This document shows, in pieces, positions 25,101 through 33,948 of a stretch of DNA of 64,000 nt. Under the pieces are notes generated by a model, which ran no database searches, was not told where the DNA came from, and worked only from the letters and a program-made list of their open reading frames with translations. Within the stretch, counting starts at the first letter, position 1; each line of letters begins with the position of its first letter. A program made the position numbers and the translations under genes. This DNA is from Styela clava (Eukaryota > Chordata > Ascidiacea > Stolidobranchia > Styelidae), in contig NC_135252.1 of NCBI RefSeq assembly GCF_964204865.1, forward strand, positions 13,785,383 to 13,849,382, read 5' to 3'.

Positions 25101-28100
25101 CTGGGTGAGACCGAGCTAATTCTTCAGACATTCTTAACGGATGAACAATATGTGATCCTAGAGAGTGAACAGAAGCACTTCTGCCCTTTCTTTGCAAAGA
25201 ATTCATCCGATTCTGTGATTCAAGTTTTTTCTTATTTTCTTCGTAACCAGGAAAATATCTTGATAGTAGTGTTGATAGCAAATGTTCCGCTGCCTGAGCA
25301 ACTTGTGCATCAGAATCCATTGCTTTAAACATAGCAAGATTGAGAATGGAGATTGGATCACTTGCATATTCTGAACTTGAAAAAATGGTGGATATTCCCA
25401 GGAAACAACTAGCAGCGACCAAAGATGATCCCGTGTAACACTTACCCACAAGCCAAGTCAATAGGTTTTGCATACCGGGGTTGAAATGAAGCAATAGGAT
25501 GATTGTCTCTTGTCCTAACTGATGAGCAAACGGATCAGAGCAGTTAAGTAAAGATTCCAACCATTGAAAAAGGTATCCTTCCATGCCAAATGCTTTTTCA
25601 TCAAAGACAGGACCACAACATAATACAGAGCACTCTGCACACAGCATTGACAGAAGTTGTGAACTAGTTTGTCCGAGCTTGTCTGTATCACTTTCCTGCT
25701 GAGCACTAGCGCATTTGTCGCACCAAGAACTGAATAAAAAGAAAAGTTTTTTCCTTGTTTCATTGGATAACATTTGGGGGCGTGAAGAGATAGGAAGATG
25801 GCGAATAAGTTGAACAACCATTTCTGCAAAATTAAATCTCATTTCATCCGTACTTTGACCCGTAATCAACATATTACCAAATGAAGTTGTTGATAAATTC
25901 TGCTGCTGAGAAGAAAAACTGGTTCCTAATGCCGCATTCTCAGTTTTGTCCATTGTTTCTAAAATTGTACTGGTTTCTTCAATATAATCTTGTAAAATTT
26001 CTTTCGGTTTCTTTTGATTAATTAGTTTATCACCTTCTAACAACAAGCCCTCGCTCAGAACTTTATGGGAAGCGAGGTTTGCAAATAATTTCACAAGTAC
26101 AATCCGTATATTGTCTCTCTTTTTTCTTCTCCGTACATTTTCTTGCTTTTTTGTTTCACTAGCCTCATGAACAAGATGTAAAATTTCAATTACCAAATCA
26201 TGAAATGCAAACACGCTTGTGTGTCCAAGACCTATAACAGCCCCCTCTCTATACAAAGGGTTGTTGTTTTCAGCTCTGAGTATTGCGACTAAACGATGAA
26301 AAAGGGTGGATGGTACTGCGTCCATTCTCTCAACATCCCGAATTAAAGCTACCTTCCAATCAGGAGTACCAGCTGGAATCGCAGACTCGATGCTCTGCTT
26401 TTGTTTAATAAATAAACTTGACGGTGATGACTTACAAGCGAATATCAAATAGTTCGTCCAAAGTGTGAGATTCTGGTCTCCACTCACAGACACAGAGGCA
26501 ACTTTTTTGCTCCCAGTAGTCATGATAGGTTCAAGGTGGCGTTGCATTTGTGACAGACGAATATAAACATCTGGCCAGGAGTATGCCAAAGCACTAGGAC
26601 AAAACTTAGGTAAACGTGATGGTTCAACAAAAGAAGTCATGAATAAAATCCAGGGATGAATACCATCTATTTCATGCCAATTACTGGAGCATTCAACTAA
26701 AGCAGTCAACTCTTTTTCCGATGCAACAGATGTAATAAGTTCTCTGTCGGACTCTTTGAAATTTTGGACAAATTTTTGTTGTTTCAACACTTCTTCTGTG
26801 ACCTCTGTACAAAATTCGTCTAACACATCTAAACAGAGTCTATCATCTCGTTTTCCATAATCCAATGCACGTGCAAGTGTTCGAACCTCTTTCAAAATAT
26901 GGCCGGCTAACTTTCTTGTGATACTTCTCGAACTACAAAGTAATACAATTGCAAACCCTTCAATTCGATTAATAATAGGTGCATAAATACACTTTCCACT
27001 ATTCGGCGAAGCATGGCCACTAGGATTATTTTTTGGCATTATATGATTTTTCTGTTTTGATGCTGGCTTTCCATTACCACTTTCCACATTTGTAACATTA
27101 TTTTTCCAAGCAATTATAAGAGAAGCTAAAATTTTCAAAGCCCCGTCAAGCAAGACTTGATGGATGTCAGAAACCTGCTTCAAAACAAATGACAAAAACG
27201 AAGCCACAACTTCTTCACTAAGAAGTGGGAAATCAACTGCAAATGCCTGTAATGCTGTAATGGCCCGGCTTCTTAATTCTTCATCTACATGCACAGTCAA
27301 TCGACACAACATTTCTAGTAGATCACTGTGAGGCATGCCATGAGGCATAAGTCTTGGTATTGCAGCTACACATGTTCTAAAAAGTTCAATTTTAGGTTTG
27401 TGTTCTCCTGCTAAAAGATCCTGGGGATCTTTATTGGTCAATTGAGAATTTGTAAGCATCATACGAACACCAACCTGAGTATCAAGTGCCAGCAAAATAC
27501 CATCTAAGGCTCTTTGAACATGCTTATGATAATGAGAAACACCAATTGTCCGAGCCTCATCTTCAGTTAAAGTTTTGTTGATAAATGTCTTTTTGACACG
27601 AATTGTATTTCCAGAAGGCATGACATTGATTGTTGATGGCATCGGGGGAGCACCATCCTTTTGTTGTAAACTGTCAGTGATGATTAGAAATGCACGTAGT
27701 CCAATATTCATTCGTTCAGGGTATAATGTCACAGGTTTTGTTGTTCTTGACCCTGATAAAGACACTGAAAGCAGGTCTAGCACAATTTCTTTCATCGCAA
27801 AATCTAGCCTCTCAAGAGCGATGAATTGAATAATTTTAACAAATATATTGAGAGGTGTGTCTTTTGGTACAACATTTCTTGATCCAGCTGGAAAAAGGCT
27901 TTTTACAATTGATTGCAATCTAGTTTGTGTTATTGTATTACTCTCGCATTTGATACGAACCATGTATACCCAAAGTAGCCTGTATAAGGACTCAAGAGCA
28001 ACTCTTGATAATTTCTGATCACGACTTTTTAATGTAGATAGGCAACTGTCAAGAAATATATGCCAGTTATTAAGAAAAAATTTCTTCTGTGAAACACATA

Positions 28101-29112
28101 ATAAACATGTGATTAGTGGAAACATTGCAAGTTTATTTTTCTGCCTTTTAGACAATTCAAGGCTCGTGGGATATAATGAATCCACAAAATCCCGAAGCAC
28201 CGGGACATTTACTTCAGTTTTAACGGCAGCTGCCACAGGTACAAGAACTTCAACAAACAATCCCGCTAAGGCATGCTTTACTTCTCGATTCTTAATATCC
28301 AAACTGTAATTGGCTAATTCCTGAAGAAACCGAAATGATGCCTCAAAATCTTCAATAGGATACATTTTCACACGGAAATATTTCATTCCCATTATAAGAG
28401 AAATCGTTGAACCAGTAGGTGCATCTTTGTCTTTGAGGAGCTCATACATAAATTTATTTCTAACCGCTTGAAATTTTGTTTGTGCAAGCACACCGATTGC
28501 CTCTCCATACAAATCCGCAACAATTCGGATTTCTAAAGTATCATTAAACTTCTGTTGACCTGAAACTTGAAAACTTTTGAATGCACGAGCCAATATATAA
28601 CGTATTTGACTATCTGGAAGTGGGTGTACTGGAATTTGACGTAAAACCTCAATTAGGACGAGGCAGAAAACAAATTCTACTGCAGTTTCTCTACATTTAT
28701 CTCGAGTATCTTCAGATAGTTGATTGCTGTCACTTTTACCCTTTGAACCTGATTTTGGTTGCTTATCTTCTAACAATGATTCTGTTGTCTGTTTTTTATC
28801 AGGTAATTGATACTTGTACCAGTCAAAAAGGGTTTGCAACAAAGATGGTAAGCAATATTCTGCTACGCAACCCAAAGAACTTAGCAATTGATCAAATTGT
28901 GGATCTTCGCCACGTTGAAGAGATTTCATTAAACTATCTTTCGTCCATGTTGTACCAGTTGCAGATCCTCTCAAATGAGTATTGAGAAGAACATCTACTT
29001 TTTTATCAACTTGAGCTGTAAATTCAGCAATCAAAGTGTGCAAAACAAACTGTCCACTTAGTAGTGATTGTCCATTTGCCTCATTTTTTTCAGGTGTATG
29101 ATCACCATCCAT
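19159..29112 (-). CDS. FRY: FRY (furry) homologue, single 10-kb coding exon
   Basis: Giant HEAT/Armadillo-type scaffold that activates NDR/LATS-family kinases and controls cell morphogenesis, dendrite tiling and spindle or chromosome alignment in other animals. One unbroken frame of 3317 codons from the first true ATG (MDGDHTPEKN, 29112); human FRY is about 3013 residues. The N-terminal furry domain is strongly conserved in character: GQFVLHTLIAEFTAQVDKK, CRETAVEFVFCLVLIEVL, RIVADLYGEAIGVLAQTKF, FPLITCLLCVSQKKFFLNNW and YHKHVQRALDGILLALDTQ. The middle holds further helical repeats and long Ser/Pro-rich linkers (around 22.4-22.9 kb and 23.9-24.5 kb). An acidic, Ser-rich stretch lies near 20.4-21.2 kb. 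The C-terminus is helical, with leucine-rich and coiled-coil-like segments. Vertebrate FRY genes have dozens of exons, so the lack of introns is notable. A 5' UTR intron cannot be excluded. Confidence 0.95.
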   Translation of the reverse strand: MDGDHTPEKNEANGQSLLSGQFVLHTLIAEFTAQVDKKVDVLLNTHLRGSATGTTWTKDSLMKSLQRGEDPQFDQLLSSLGCVAEYCLPSLLQTLFDWYKYQLPDKKQTTESLLEDKQPKSGSKGKSDSNQLSEDTRDKCRETAVEFVFCLVLIEVLRQIPVHPLPDSQIRYILARAFKSFQVSGQQKFNDTLEIRIVADLYGEAIGVLAQTKFQAVRNKFMYELLKDKDAPTGSTISLIMGMKYFRVKMYPIEDFEASFRFLQELANYSLDIKNREVKHALAGLFVEVLVPVAAAVKTEVNVPVLRDFVDSLYPTSLELSKRQKNKLAMFPLITCLLCVSQKKFFLNNWHIFLDSCLSTLKSRDQKLSRVALESLYRLLWVYMVRIKCESNTITQTRLQSIVKSLFPAGSRNVVPKDTPLNIFVKIIQFIALERLDFAMKEIVLDLLSVSLSGSRTTKPVTLYPERMNIGLRAFLIITDSLQQKDGAPPMPSTINVMPSGNTIRVKKTFINKTLTEDEARTIGVSHYHKHVQRALDGILLALDTQVGVRMMLTNSQLTNKDPQDLLAGEHKPKIELFRTCVAAIPRLMPHGMPHSDLLEMLCRLTVHVDEELRSRAITALQAFAVDFPLLSEEVVASFLSFVLKQVSDIHQVLLDGALKILASLIIAWKNNVTNVESGNGKPASKQKNHIMPKNNPSGHASPNSGKCIYAPIINRIEGFAIVLLCSSRSITRKLAGHILKEVRTLARALDYGKRDDRLCLDVLDEFCTEVTEEVLKQQKFVQNFKESDRELITSVASEKELTALVECSSNWHEIDGIHPWILFMTSFVEPSRLPKFCPSALAYSWPDVYIRLSQMQRHLEPIMTTGSKKVASVSVSGDQNLTLWTNYLIFACKSSPSSLFIKQKQSIESAIPAGTPDWKVALIRDVERMDAVPSTLFHRLVAILRAENNNPLYREGAVIGLGHTSVFAFHDLVIEILHLVHEASETKKQENVRRRKKRDNIRIVLVKLFANLASHKVLSEGLLLEGDKLINQKKPKEILQDYIEETSTILETMDKTENAALGTSFSSQQQNLSTTSFGNMLITGQSTDEMRFNFAEMVVQLIRHLPISSRPQMLSNETRKKLFFLFSSWCDKCASAQQESDTDKLGQTSSQLLSMLCAECSVLCCGPVFDEKAFGMEGYLFQWLESLLNCSDPFAHQLGQETIILLLHFNPGMQNLLTWLVGKCYTGSSLVAASCFLGISTIFSSSEYASDPISILNLAMFKAMDSDAQVAQAAEHLLSTLLSRYFPGYEENKKKLESQNRMNSLQRKGRSASVHSLGSHIVHPLRMSEELARSHPELSHAILSELFVRFPSANLVGQRHLLEVMQPWLQNIELVLIDDDSTKVDDPHKSISTQNHPWLPHDGWGSKNATLHVLNNLTYLTSYYHQNLAPELESCWSVLCSTWYGNLLACLQYLMALYSVHTTENLRKAARLAVSYIGRSKGSRVTSILIEECQMADPISLVLDSIETAPYYKIVSLLPRLDASKDSSLKKGSSPEGRKPSLSEGDFQANEKNSAIPLSVSPEVSSISTSTPARPSSPIVIERKPRSSTTPSHHRLSLQVPISLDRKGNDSMSSSQLSFVEKSKFRVGSGLSKRTPVLSSSLCSLNTVTDSSTPPSAISSPKFSTVSPGRSSDLFTKQSLTETLSAKLPQKFTSAKELRSKSPFEKTDTPLRNSIAIGNTTKFHDSKPNSENFQNQLKEYYDWSVAIQDDLSPRPLPLPSNVVLLPLHTFINCEKIEGLLRSNVACIFLSELVFYRSIDINWQIHLPSVLLSLILNVDQCQLPEVPYYCRRLFANLFIILLPNLIPKEMIGTVLSYSQDSAIHTLSQQSITTYLQPKSNELKYAKAGDDNRYSYTEITSISENGETEPSEHVKTESQLKNLCASHLKNLISATTQLWTYEVVNPKNLFLNSTEQLSAFVQKTIELFEQQIPRLKVRERLGSEASKFAIATYNKHHANRSLQVFRALKLPLSPVFFNKLVRCLLNRIVYGNDQETQSQVIEILVTLLHDCDISLIRKESSSGEASFSNTTAADSSLNSQQSHSLHVHSEQIKKPRSPTPGRLPNYSASPNRSGAAPLSLPSQNATAQPESTIRGRKHAHRRSGSVTLSKKMVDDIMHSSSVPTAGLCHNSTESDVSSANSVSSPPKEAESFQGTKSGNLERKVSAQLSFRRPASTGHSMSMNSETGVGLSCYVRPHSSSKERKMTFAQIFWIGVALLESDYEHEFLIAVQLIEKVLSHLPLQEAESRSLIERYVTQIKWTSFHGIQNMLLKGLTSSVTYNATFNILSSFTTLSNFSLISGKADQGCGFSMNVISLLPHLLDCFNDPDQMCLDAAHNVAQVCLDSFPQKKKLQSLAHVMSLYCNRSYGKPCLTWISVVCKYIHETFPNSIREQLTFLIELLDKGPVSTHLSCLRLICSMLSLSEILLSNSPEEIDFTQSILRTVSKFVNSTKLWKEALNILKLAVSRSSAITTPTASGMLPTSSSLSGDMDRLELPGRTLTFQYNLSNTPIVGRRRTDESMGKRHPHSSSPSYHPSTASSIVTSWKRPHLSQKRTYDSIVCVLPICGKHLQMSHDPTQEEMNQYHQSPDRLMSPTQDEDVDGKSYDSNEDESESDTESDKSGSGIDDIRVLRNFDFLDEELEDNEEGFALLQNQSSTPSGQDNEAGVTEEDPDTYNLTPIANHDMSQDLDQTPTEEDELTSLHSQDDDDYNQTLSLTSGVLSQSWSGTRSIFTDVETTDTHSSMIMISSIAENEKQRKKNTPQSSVESINIADSPQLSQKTHSRSLTQSESAIHPKSNLSSSESMKTSEFEKSTNDQENTSESLSNLDELENDLTNNSPISSSEELQLEMDKTDTLISSLTNLGTPPPPTISSLSLQSLPHSDDTLGQIDIPIVEPPPTSDITSNLTAIRFDSPSHFLSQLTDSPVKTLQLPNEVSTSFKVKDGTAYHDTTYTTWKLHIASMATYNDSAFISKTFDLFPMLFKVLCIDFSNLSKDGCKHLGGQLSRIAEHFSSMVEQLPSQIKCPICLATKSAIEPVVEQMKFGVSELQDHLDSYNAKQKAASECMDLIKSLENGNTKQINTKSQGIEYKQLELCRMLYKLHFQLLLLLKSFNKLINLVSLSTVETKNITEQLGMLKKKILVVEKTFQAHRDKTDIEMLHDLKSMTVEEAEQVLQSSISSEQVHLAIRQLFLLRTLWVPEAFGAIDEPAADILIKIYFKHLEDKSSEKFFAIIGPENSSHNMCEKLMMVNSEIQQSLDSLAVNAGDIDKSSTTKKTHL

Positions 29113-29149
29113 TTTATAATTAGAATCCAATGACTATCTAATAAGCATC

Positions 29150-29922
29150 CTTAGATAAAAAAAATATTTTCAGTTATAAATGGAAGACAACTTTTTCCAT
29201 ACAAAAATGTATGGATAAACTATTAGTGTATTATTGCTAATATATCAAATAATATTACTGTTAATGTTTTGCCATTAAATAGTAAAAGCAATACTACTCT
29301 TCTAGAAGTTCAACTGCACCTATAACCATAACAAAAAAAATATTCAATTCAACTTATTAAATTCTAATATAGATGATACAGATGCATATGATAGTAGCTG
29401 TTAAAATAAATTAATAACAATTAACTTACACAATAAAATGTAATTTTTTTCTACGATTAAACTCTTATGAAAATTGATCGTAATTTTACATATCAGTATA
29501 TTGAAATTTGGTTTAAAAAAGTTCGACTTCATTATTGATTAATAGTATTTAGAAGACTTGATCAATTTGTTCTTTCGCCTGCTTATGATATAATGGATTT
29601 GCCATCACAACCCTGCTTACAAAATATTACTAAACTAATGAGTGGGATGGATGATATTCAAATTGAGACAGGAAATGACCTACGTAATGTATTATCATAT
29701 AGTACTGTAGTATATAAAAAACTACGGTAATACATTATTGAATATACAGATATACTAGATAGAAGGCATTTCGACTTGAAAATATTAAACCAACAAATAT
29801 AAAATAAATTGCTGAGATTAATTTTAGGAGACTCAAAGTGGAGATATGTCTTGTTTTACTATATTGTTGATGTTCGGATTGCAAAAAATTATCTTGCTGT
29901 GTGCTTTCAAAATAAACTATCT
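29150..29922. other. FRY upstream region
   Basis: AT-rich DNA that should contain the FRY promoter. No exon or repeat is recognised. Confidence 0.4.
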
Positions 29923-29930
29923 ATCTAACT

Positions 29931-30371
29931 CAGGGTTTCCCAAACTGGGGTCCGCGGACCCCGGGGGTCCGTGACAACTGCAGAAGGGGTCCGCAACGAT
30001 ATGAATGAAGTTGGATCAACTTTAATGATTGATTTTAATTAAAGAGAAATTGCATATTTTTGGTTGAGCGTTGCAGACGAATATCCATTTGTCAGAAAGG
30101 GCAATTAAAATCCTTTTGCAACTCCTACATTCGTGAGGCAGCATTTTCACTCTTATAAATATGATGACCAAGTACAGGTCGAGACTTGTCGCCCGATCTA
30201 TAGGTTTGTCACAAATTGCTCCGAGCATCGAAAAATTGTGCAGTGAAAAGCAACCTAATTCAGCACATTAATGTCGTTTGTGTTGTGTTGTAAATGAAAC
30301 AAAGTGTGGGGTTCGTCAAAATTAGGATTCTCAAATAGGGGTCCGCGGCCCAAAAAGTTTGGGAAACTCTG
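29931..30371 (+). mobile_element. hAT-family transposon copy, internally deleted
   Basis: A 441-bp copy with terminal inverted repeats: the left end is CAGGGTTTCCCAAACT and the right end, reverse-complemented, is CAGAGTTTCCCAAACT. Both are followed by GC-rich GTCCGCGG blocks. Flanking sequence is an exact 8-bp duplication, ATCTAACT (29923-29930 and 30372-30379), the hallmark of hAT. The plus strand near 30060-30271 retains the decayed C-terminal dimerisation region of a hAT transposase. It ends in SIEKLCSEKQPNSAH and a stop at 30269-30271, with internal stops and frame changes. The rest of the transposase is deleted, so it is non-autonomous. Confidence 0.88.
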
Positions 30372-30379
30372 ATCTAACT

Positions 30380-31840
30380 GATGGCAGATCAAGACCAGAT
30401 AATACACTCCACATTTAACCTTTAGTTCCATATATTCAGCATGGTTTCCATTTTACTTTATGGCAAACCTTCGATATGGCAAATATACAAACAGAGACGA
30501 AATGTGGTAATGAATGTTAATCATCCCAAGGAATGCCATTGGTGATAACACAGTGCCAAGAAACATTTATATACATGTTTAATTAAACAACTGAACTGGA
30601 GCGGAGGTGGAGCAATTTTCACGTGTGGTACGGTACCGGTACCACTTTCAGTTGGCGAGGCTCAACAATTTTGACATATGATATTCCCCGGTTATTATTC
30701 CCAACCCCACCTGACAATGTCATAAAAAATTACATCATTATGACGTCACAGAGACGTATTAAGACACGCCAAAATATATGGATAGTCGTCCAAAACTCAC
30801 AGACGATCACTTGCAATCTGAGCAAGTCGCGTCGCATAAAAAGTTATAGTCTTTCTCGTCGTAATAATCCGGATATGACAGAGATCGCTGACGGTACAGT
30901 GTATTATGAGCTTTTTCGGCCTACTTTTGGATTATGCAAAATAAACTAAAAGTAGGCCTACAGTAGAGTGAAAATTGCCACTGAGTACCGTAACTAATTC
31001 CTAACGGCACCGGTAGCTGAATTTGGAATTAAAAACTGACAAGTTCACTGATCAAACTCCGGGGACGATCAAAGGTTACACATTACAGTCATGCGAATAT
31101 CTGTCGAAGTGAATAACAGTCTCTGAGACAGTCAGTCAGTCAGTAGTTTTCTTTTTCACCAAAATGAAAATGCACTCACAGTGAACATACAAAAAGTTGA
31201 AAATGACATTTCATGGTGAAAGGTGACGCAAAAGACTAAGTTGGTTATCGAGCAGCGATACCTGTGATAAGAGTCTAACTTTGATACAAGTTTAATAGAA
31301 ATATAACAATAGAATATATATATAAATTAATATAATAATATATAATGTTAAAGTCCAAAAACAGAGGCCAGGATCTGGTAGCCATCTACTCATGCATGGT
31401 TTGGGTGTTGGCTTGGTGGTGTATTTGAAGGTAACCATGTCAGCGTTGGAGTTCGACATATTGCTGGTTGGATATAGAATAAGCAGCGTGTGATAGATTA
31501 GTTAGACTATGATGTTATTTAAATCTGTAGATCTTAATTATACGGCGAATAATGACAACCTGCTAAAATTTCGATTGTTACGTCACGGATTAGTCTATCT
31601 TATGGAAGTAAACAGGGAGTCGTTGCTCGGGGAAACCTGGATTTTATTGTAGCAGGCGGCTGTGCACTTGCGTTGGATTTATTCTCATTGACTGATTTGT
31701 GTATATTATGGTACCGATACCGGTATGTTATTACGAGGAGTCACTCTTCTGCACATATTGAAACAAATTGTCGGAAAATCATACGTTAACCAATTGCTCA
31801 TAGAATGATAGCACATTTGCACTCGTAACGTAACTGTTAC
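30380..31840. other. Intergenic without recognised genes
   Basis: AT-rich sequence with a TA-rich tract near 31310-31345 and short palindromes such as GGTACCGGTACC near 30629-30640. The 108-codon frame at 30623-30949 has no family features and is probably chance. Confidence 0.4.
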
Positions 31841-31844
31841 TAGG

Positions 31845-32110
31845 GGCGAAAGCACATTTGCACCCAGGTACATATGATTTCGTCAACTGCACCCGGGACA
31901 TTTGCAGCTTCATACTTTTGCACCCACGGACATTCGCAAACATATGTTTCCACCACCAGATCATAGAACTCGCATAATATACCCGCGGACATTTGAACCC
32001 AAAAACGTTCGCACTCTTGTTCATTTGAACCCACGTACATTAGCACCCACGGATATTTGCACCCACGTACATTTCACCCATTTACATCTGCAACCGCGCT
32101 ACATTGGTGT
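31845..32110. repeat. Degenerate minisatellite, unit about 16-20 bp
   Basis: About a dozen imperfect copies of a unit close to GCACCCACGKACATTT, with spacing drifting between about 16 and 25 bases. The same motif reappears inverted near 44997-45075. Confidence 0.65.
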
Positions 32111-32490
32111 GAATGTACGTACGTAGGCTATAACATGTTAATTGCAAGATAGCTTGCGTCTTCGAACAACTATAACATACACATTGGGGGTGAGAGTATA
32201 TTATTAATGACACAATATTTAGTCAAAATGCCGCGAAAACATATTTCACAAACAATAATATGAAACAAAATTATTGGCATTTGTTTCGTGAAGACGTTCA
32301 CAATTTTCCAGAAATATATTTATTAATTTGCTTCATATATTTTCAATAAATCTAGATTAGATTAAAAAGAAACCTCACGTGTTGTAAACAGGATTTTCTA
32401 AATAATCCGTGCCGTATTTTTTTTTGGAATTTTTCCGCCTATCTGGTTTGATGTCATTATTATCAAGTTCCAGATCTTCCTACTTCATTA

Positions 32491-33186
32491 TCATAGGACT
32501 GCATATGGTAGCAATCCACCAATTTTTGTGAGAATTGGGTTCTCAAACACAGGGATTGATTCCTCCCAAATGCCAGCATGAAGATTGAAAGTGCAATGAT
32601 GACAGTCGATTTTCGAGTTATCTTTGTTTTCGTTGTTTATGAGAGTTTCATTCCTAGTTTTAAAATTTTCAACAATGCAACTCTTTAGTTTTATCAGAGC
32701 CATTATATAACGGATTTGGTTTTATTATTGTTGTACTAGCGCTCCGATCTCTTCTGCAGAAATTTCTCTGCTCCTTGATTCGGTTTTTTTTTTCAAAATC
32801 TATTCTACTTTTTCAATAATGCCTCGAGTAGAATCTCTGAATCCCCGTCGCCTTCTTTTGAAAATGTGTCAAACCTTTTTGCCGGAATCTACCGGAACGA
32901 ATTTTTCAGTTTTCGCTTTTTTGGCACAGATTTATTTTGTGATATTTTTTCAAAAATAACATTTCGACAAGTACTCCTTTCTTCTCTTAGTTTTTCCAGA
33001 ATCATGGCTTAACGACTTGAGAATTCCATGTTTTTCACTATGCATAAATTGGCACTTCATTGATTTTTTATTGTCGTCTTTACATTCCATACGACTAGTA
33101 TACATATCTTTACTTTTGTTTTCTTTAAAGTTCATAAAAATTTTCATAAAGAAATCTGAATCATTAATGAAACGAGCGTAAGACAT
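32491..33186 (-). pseudogene. Possible decayed coding region, Lys/Asn-rich, unrecognised
   Basis: On the minus strand two frames (32950-33186 and 32491-32703) and the stretch between them give protein-like Lys/Asn/Ser-rich translation. It is interrupted by stops and apparent frame changes. It may continue the relic at 33949-35780. No family is recognised. Confidence 0.2.
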
Positions 33187-33948
33187 ATGTAGATTTGATT
33201 CAAGTGCATAAAGAATCGATTATATGAATAAATTAAACTAAAAAAAAAAATAATATCTCAACTCATAAATGGTAATTTTACTTTAAAAATAAATTCTTCT
33301 CTTTGTCTTAGATTCATTTCCTTTCAGTTATAATGATGATGATTCCTAAATGATTCATTGTAACTAGAATAAATGTAAATATCCGTTTCAATAATGCAGC
33401 AAAATCAGATAGAGCGGTTTTAACTGTATTTTAATACCATTTGTATACAATATTATATAGTATGAGCAAACACAAAAGTAGAGCAGTATTGTTTCCAAAT
33501 AACGTTAGATTTTACTTTCGTAACGTTAGAAATTTACAATCCTCGACAGATATAATTTCATTTCCCAATATGTCGTGCTTCATTCACAGTGTGAGTTTGT
33601 GGCTCGAATTCATCATGTTGTCGATTACCGACGATTTCACCTGAAATCTTTTGTAAATGAAATACCGTTGATAACTTGCGAAAAAGCAAATAGACGTTCG
33701 TACTTGATGAAGTATGGTTTTCGATGTTAGATTAATAAAACCGTATTAATAAGAAATATTATGATACAGCCATGTTTGGTATTACAATAGATGGATGTAT
33801 TTCTCAAATTCTCACCACCTAAAAAGACTGAATAGGAAAGAAAATTTGCACAAATGAATTAAATTCGGAATAACAGTGAGGATGACAAAGTGACCGGTTG
33901 CGTCATTCCGTGCAACAAGGAACATGATAAGGAAACGATCTCAATAAT

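Noticed and set aside
19500..29000. Plus-strand frames opposite FRY and other overlapping frames
   Set aside because: Shadows of the long FRY frame without family features.
30623..30949. 108-codon open frame
   Set aside because: No family features and low-quality composition; lies in repeat-rich intergenic DNA.
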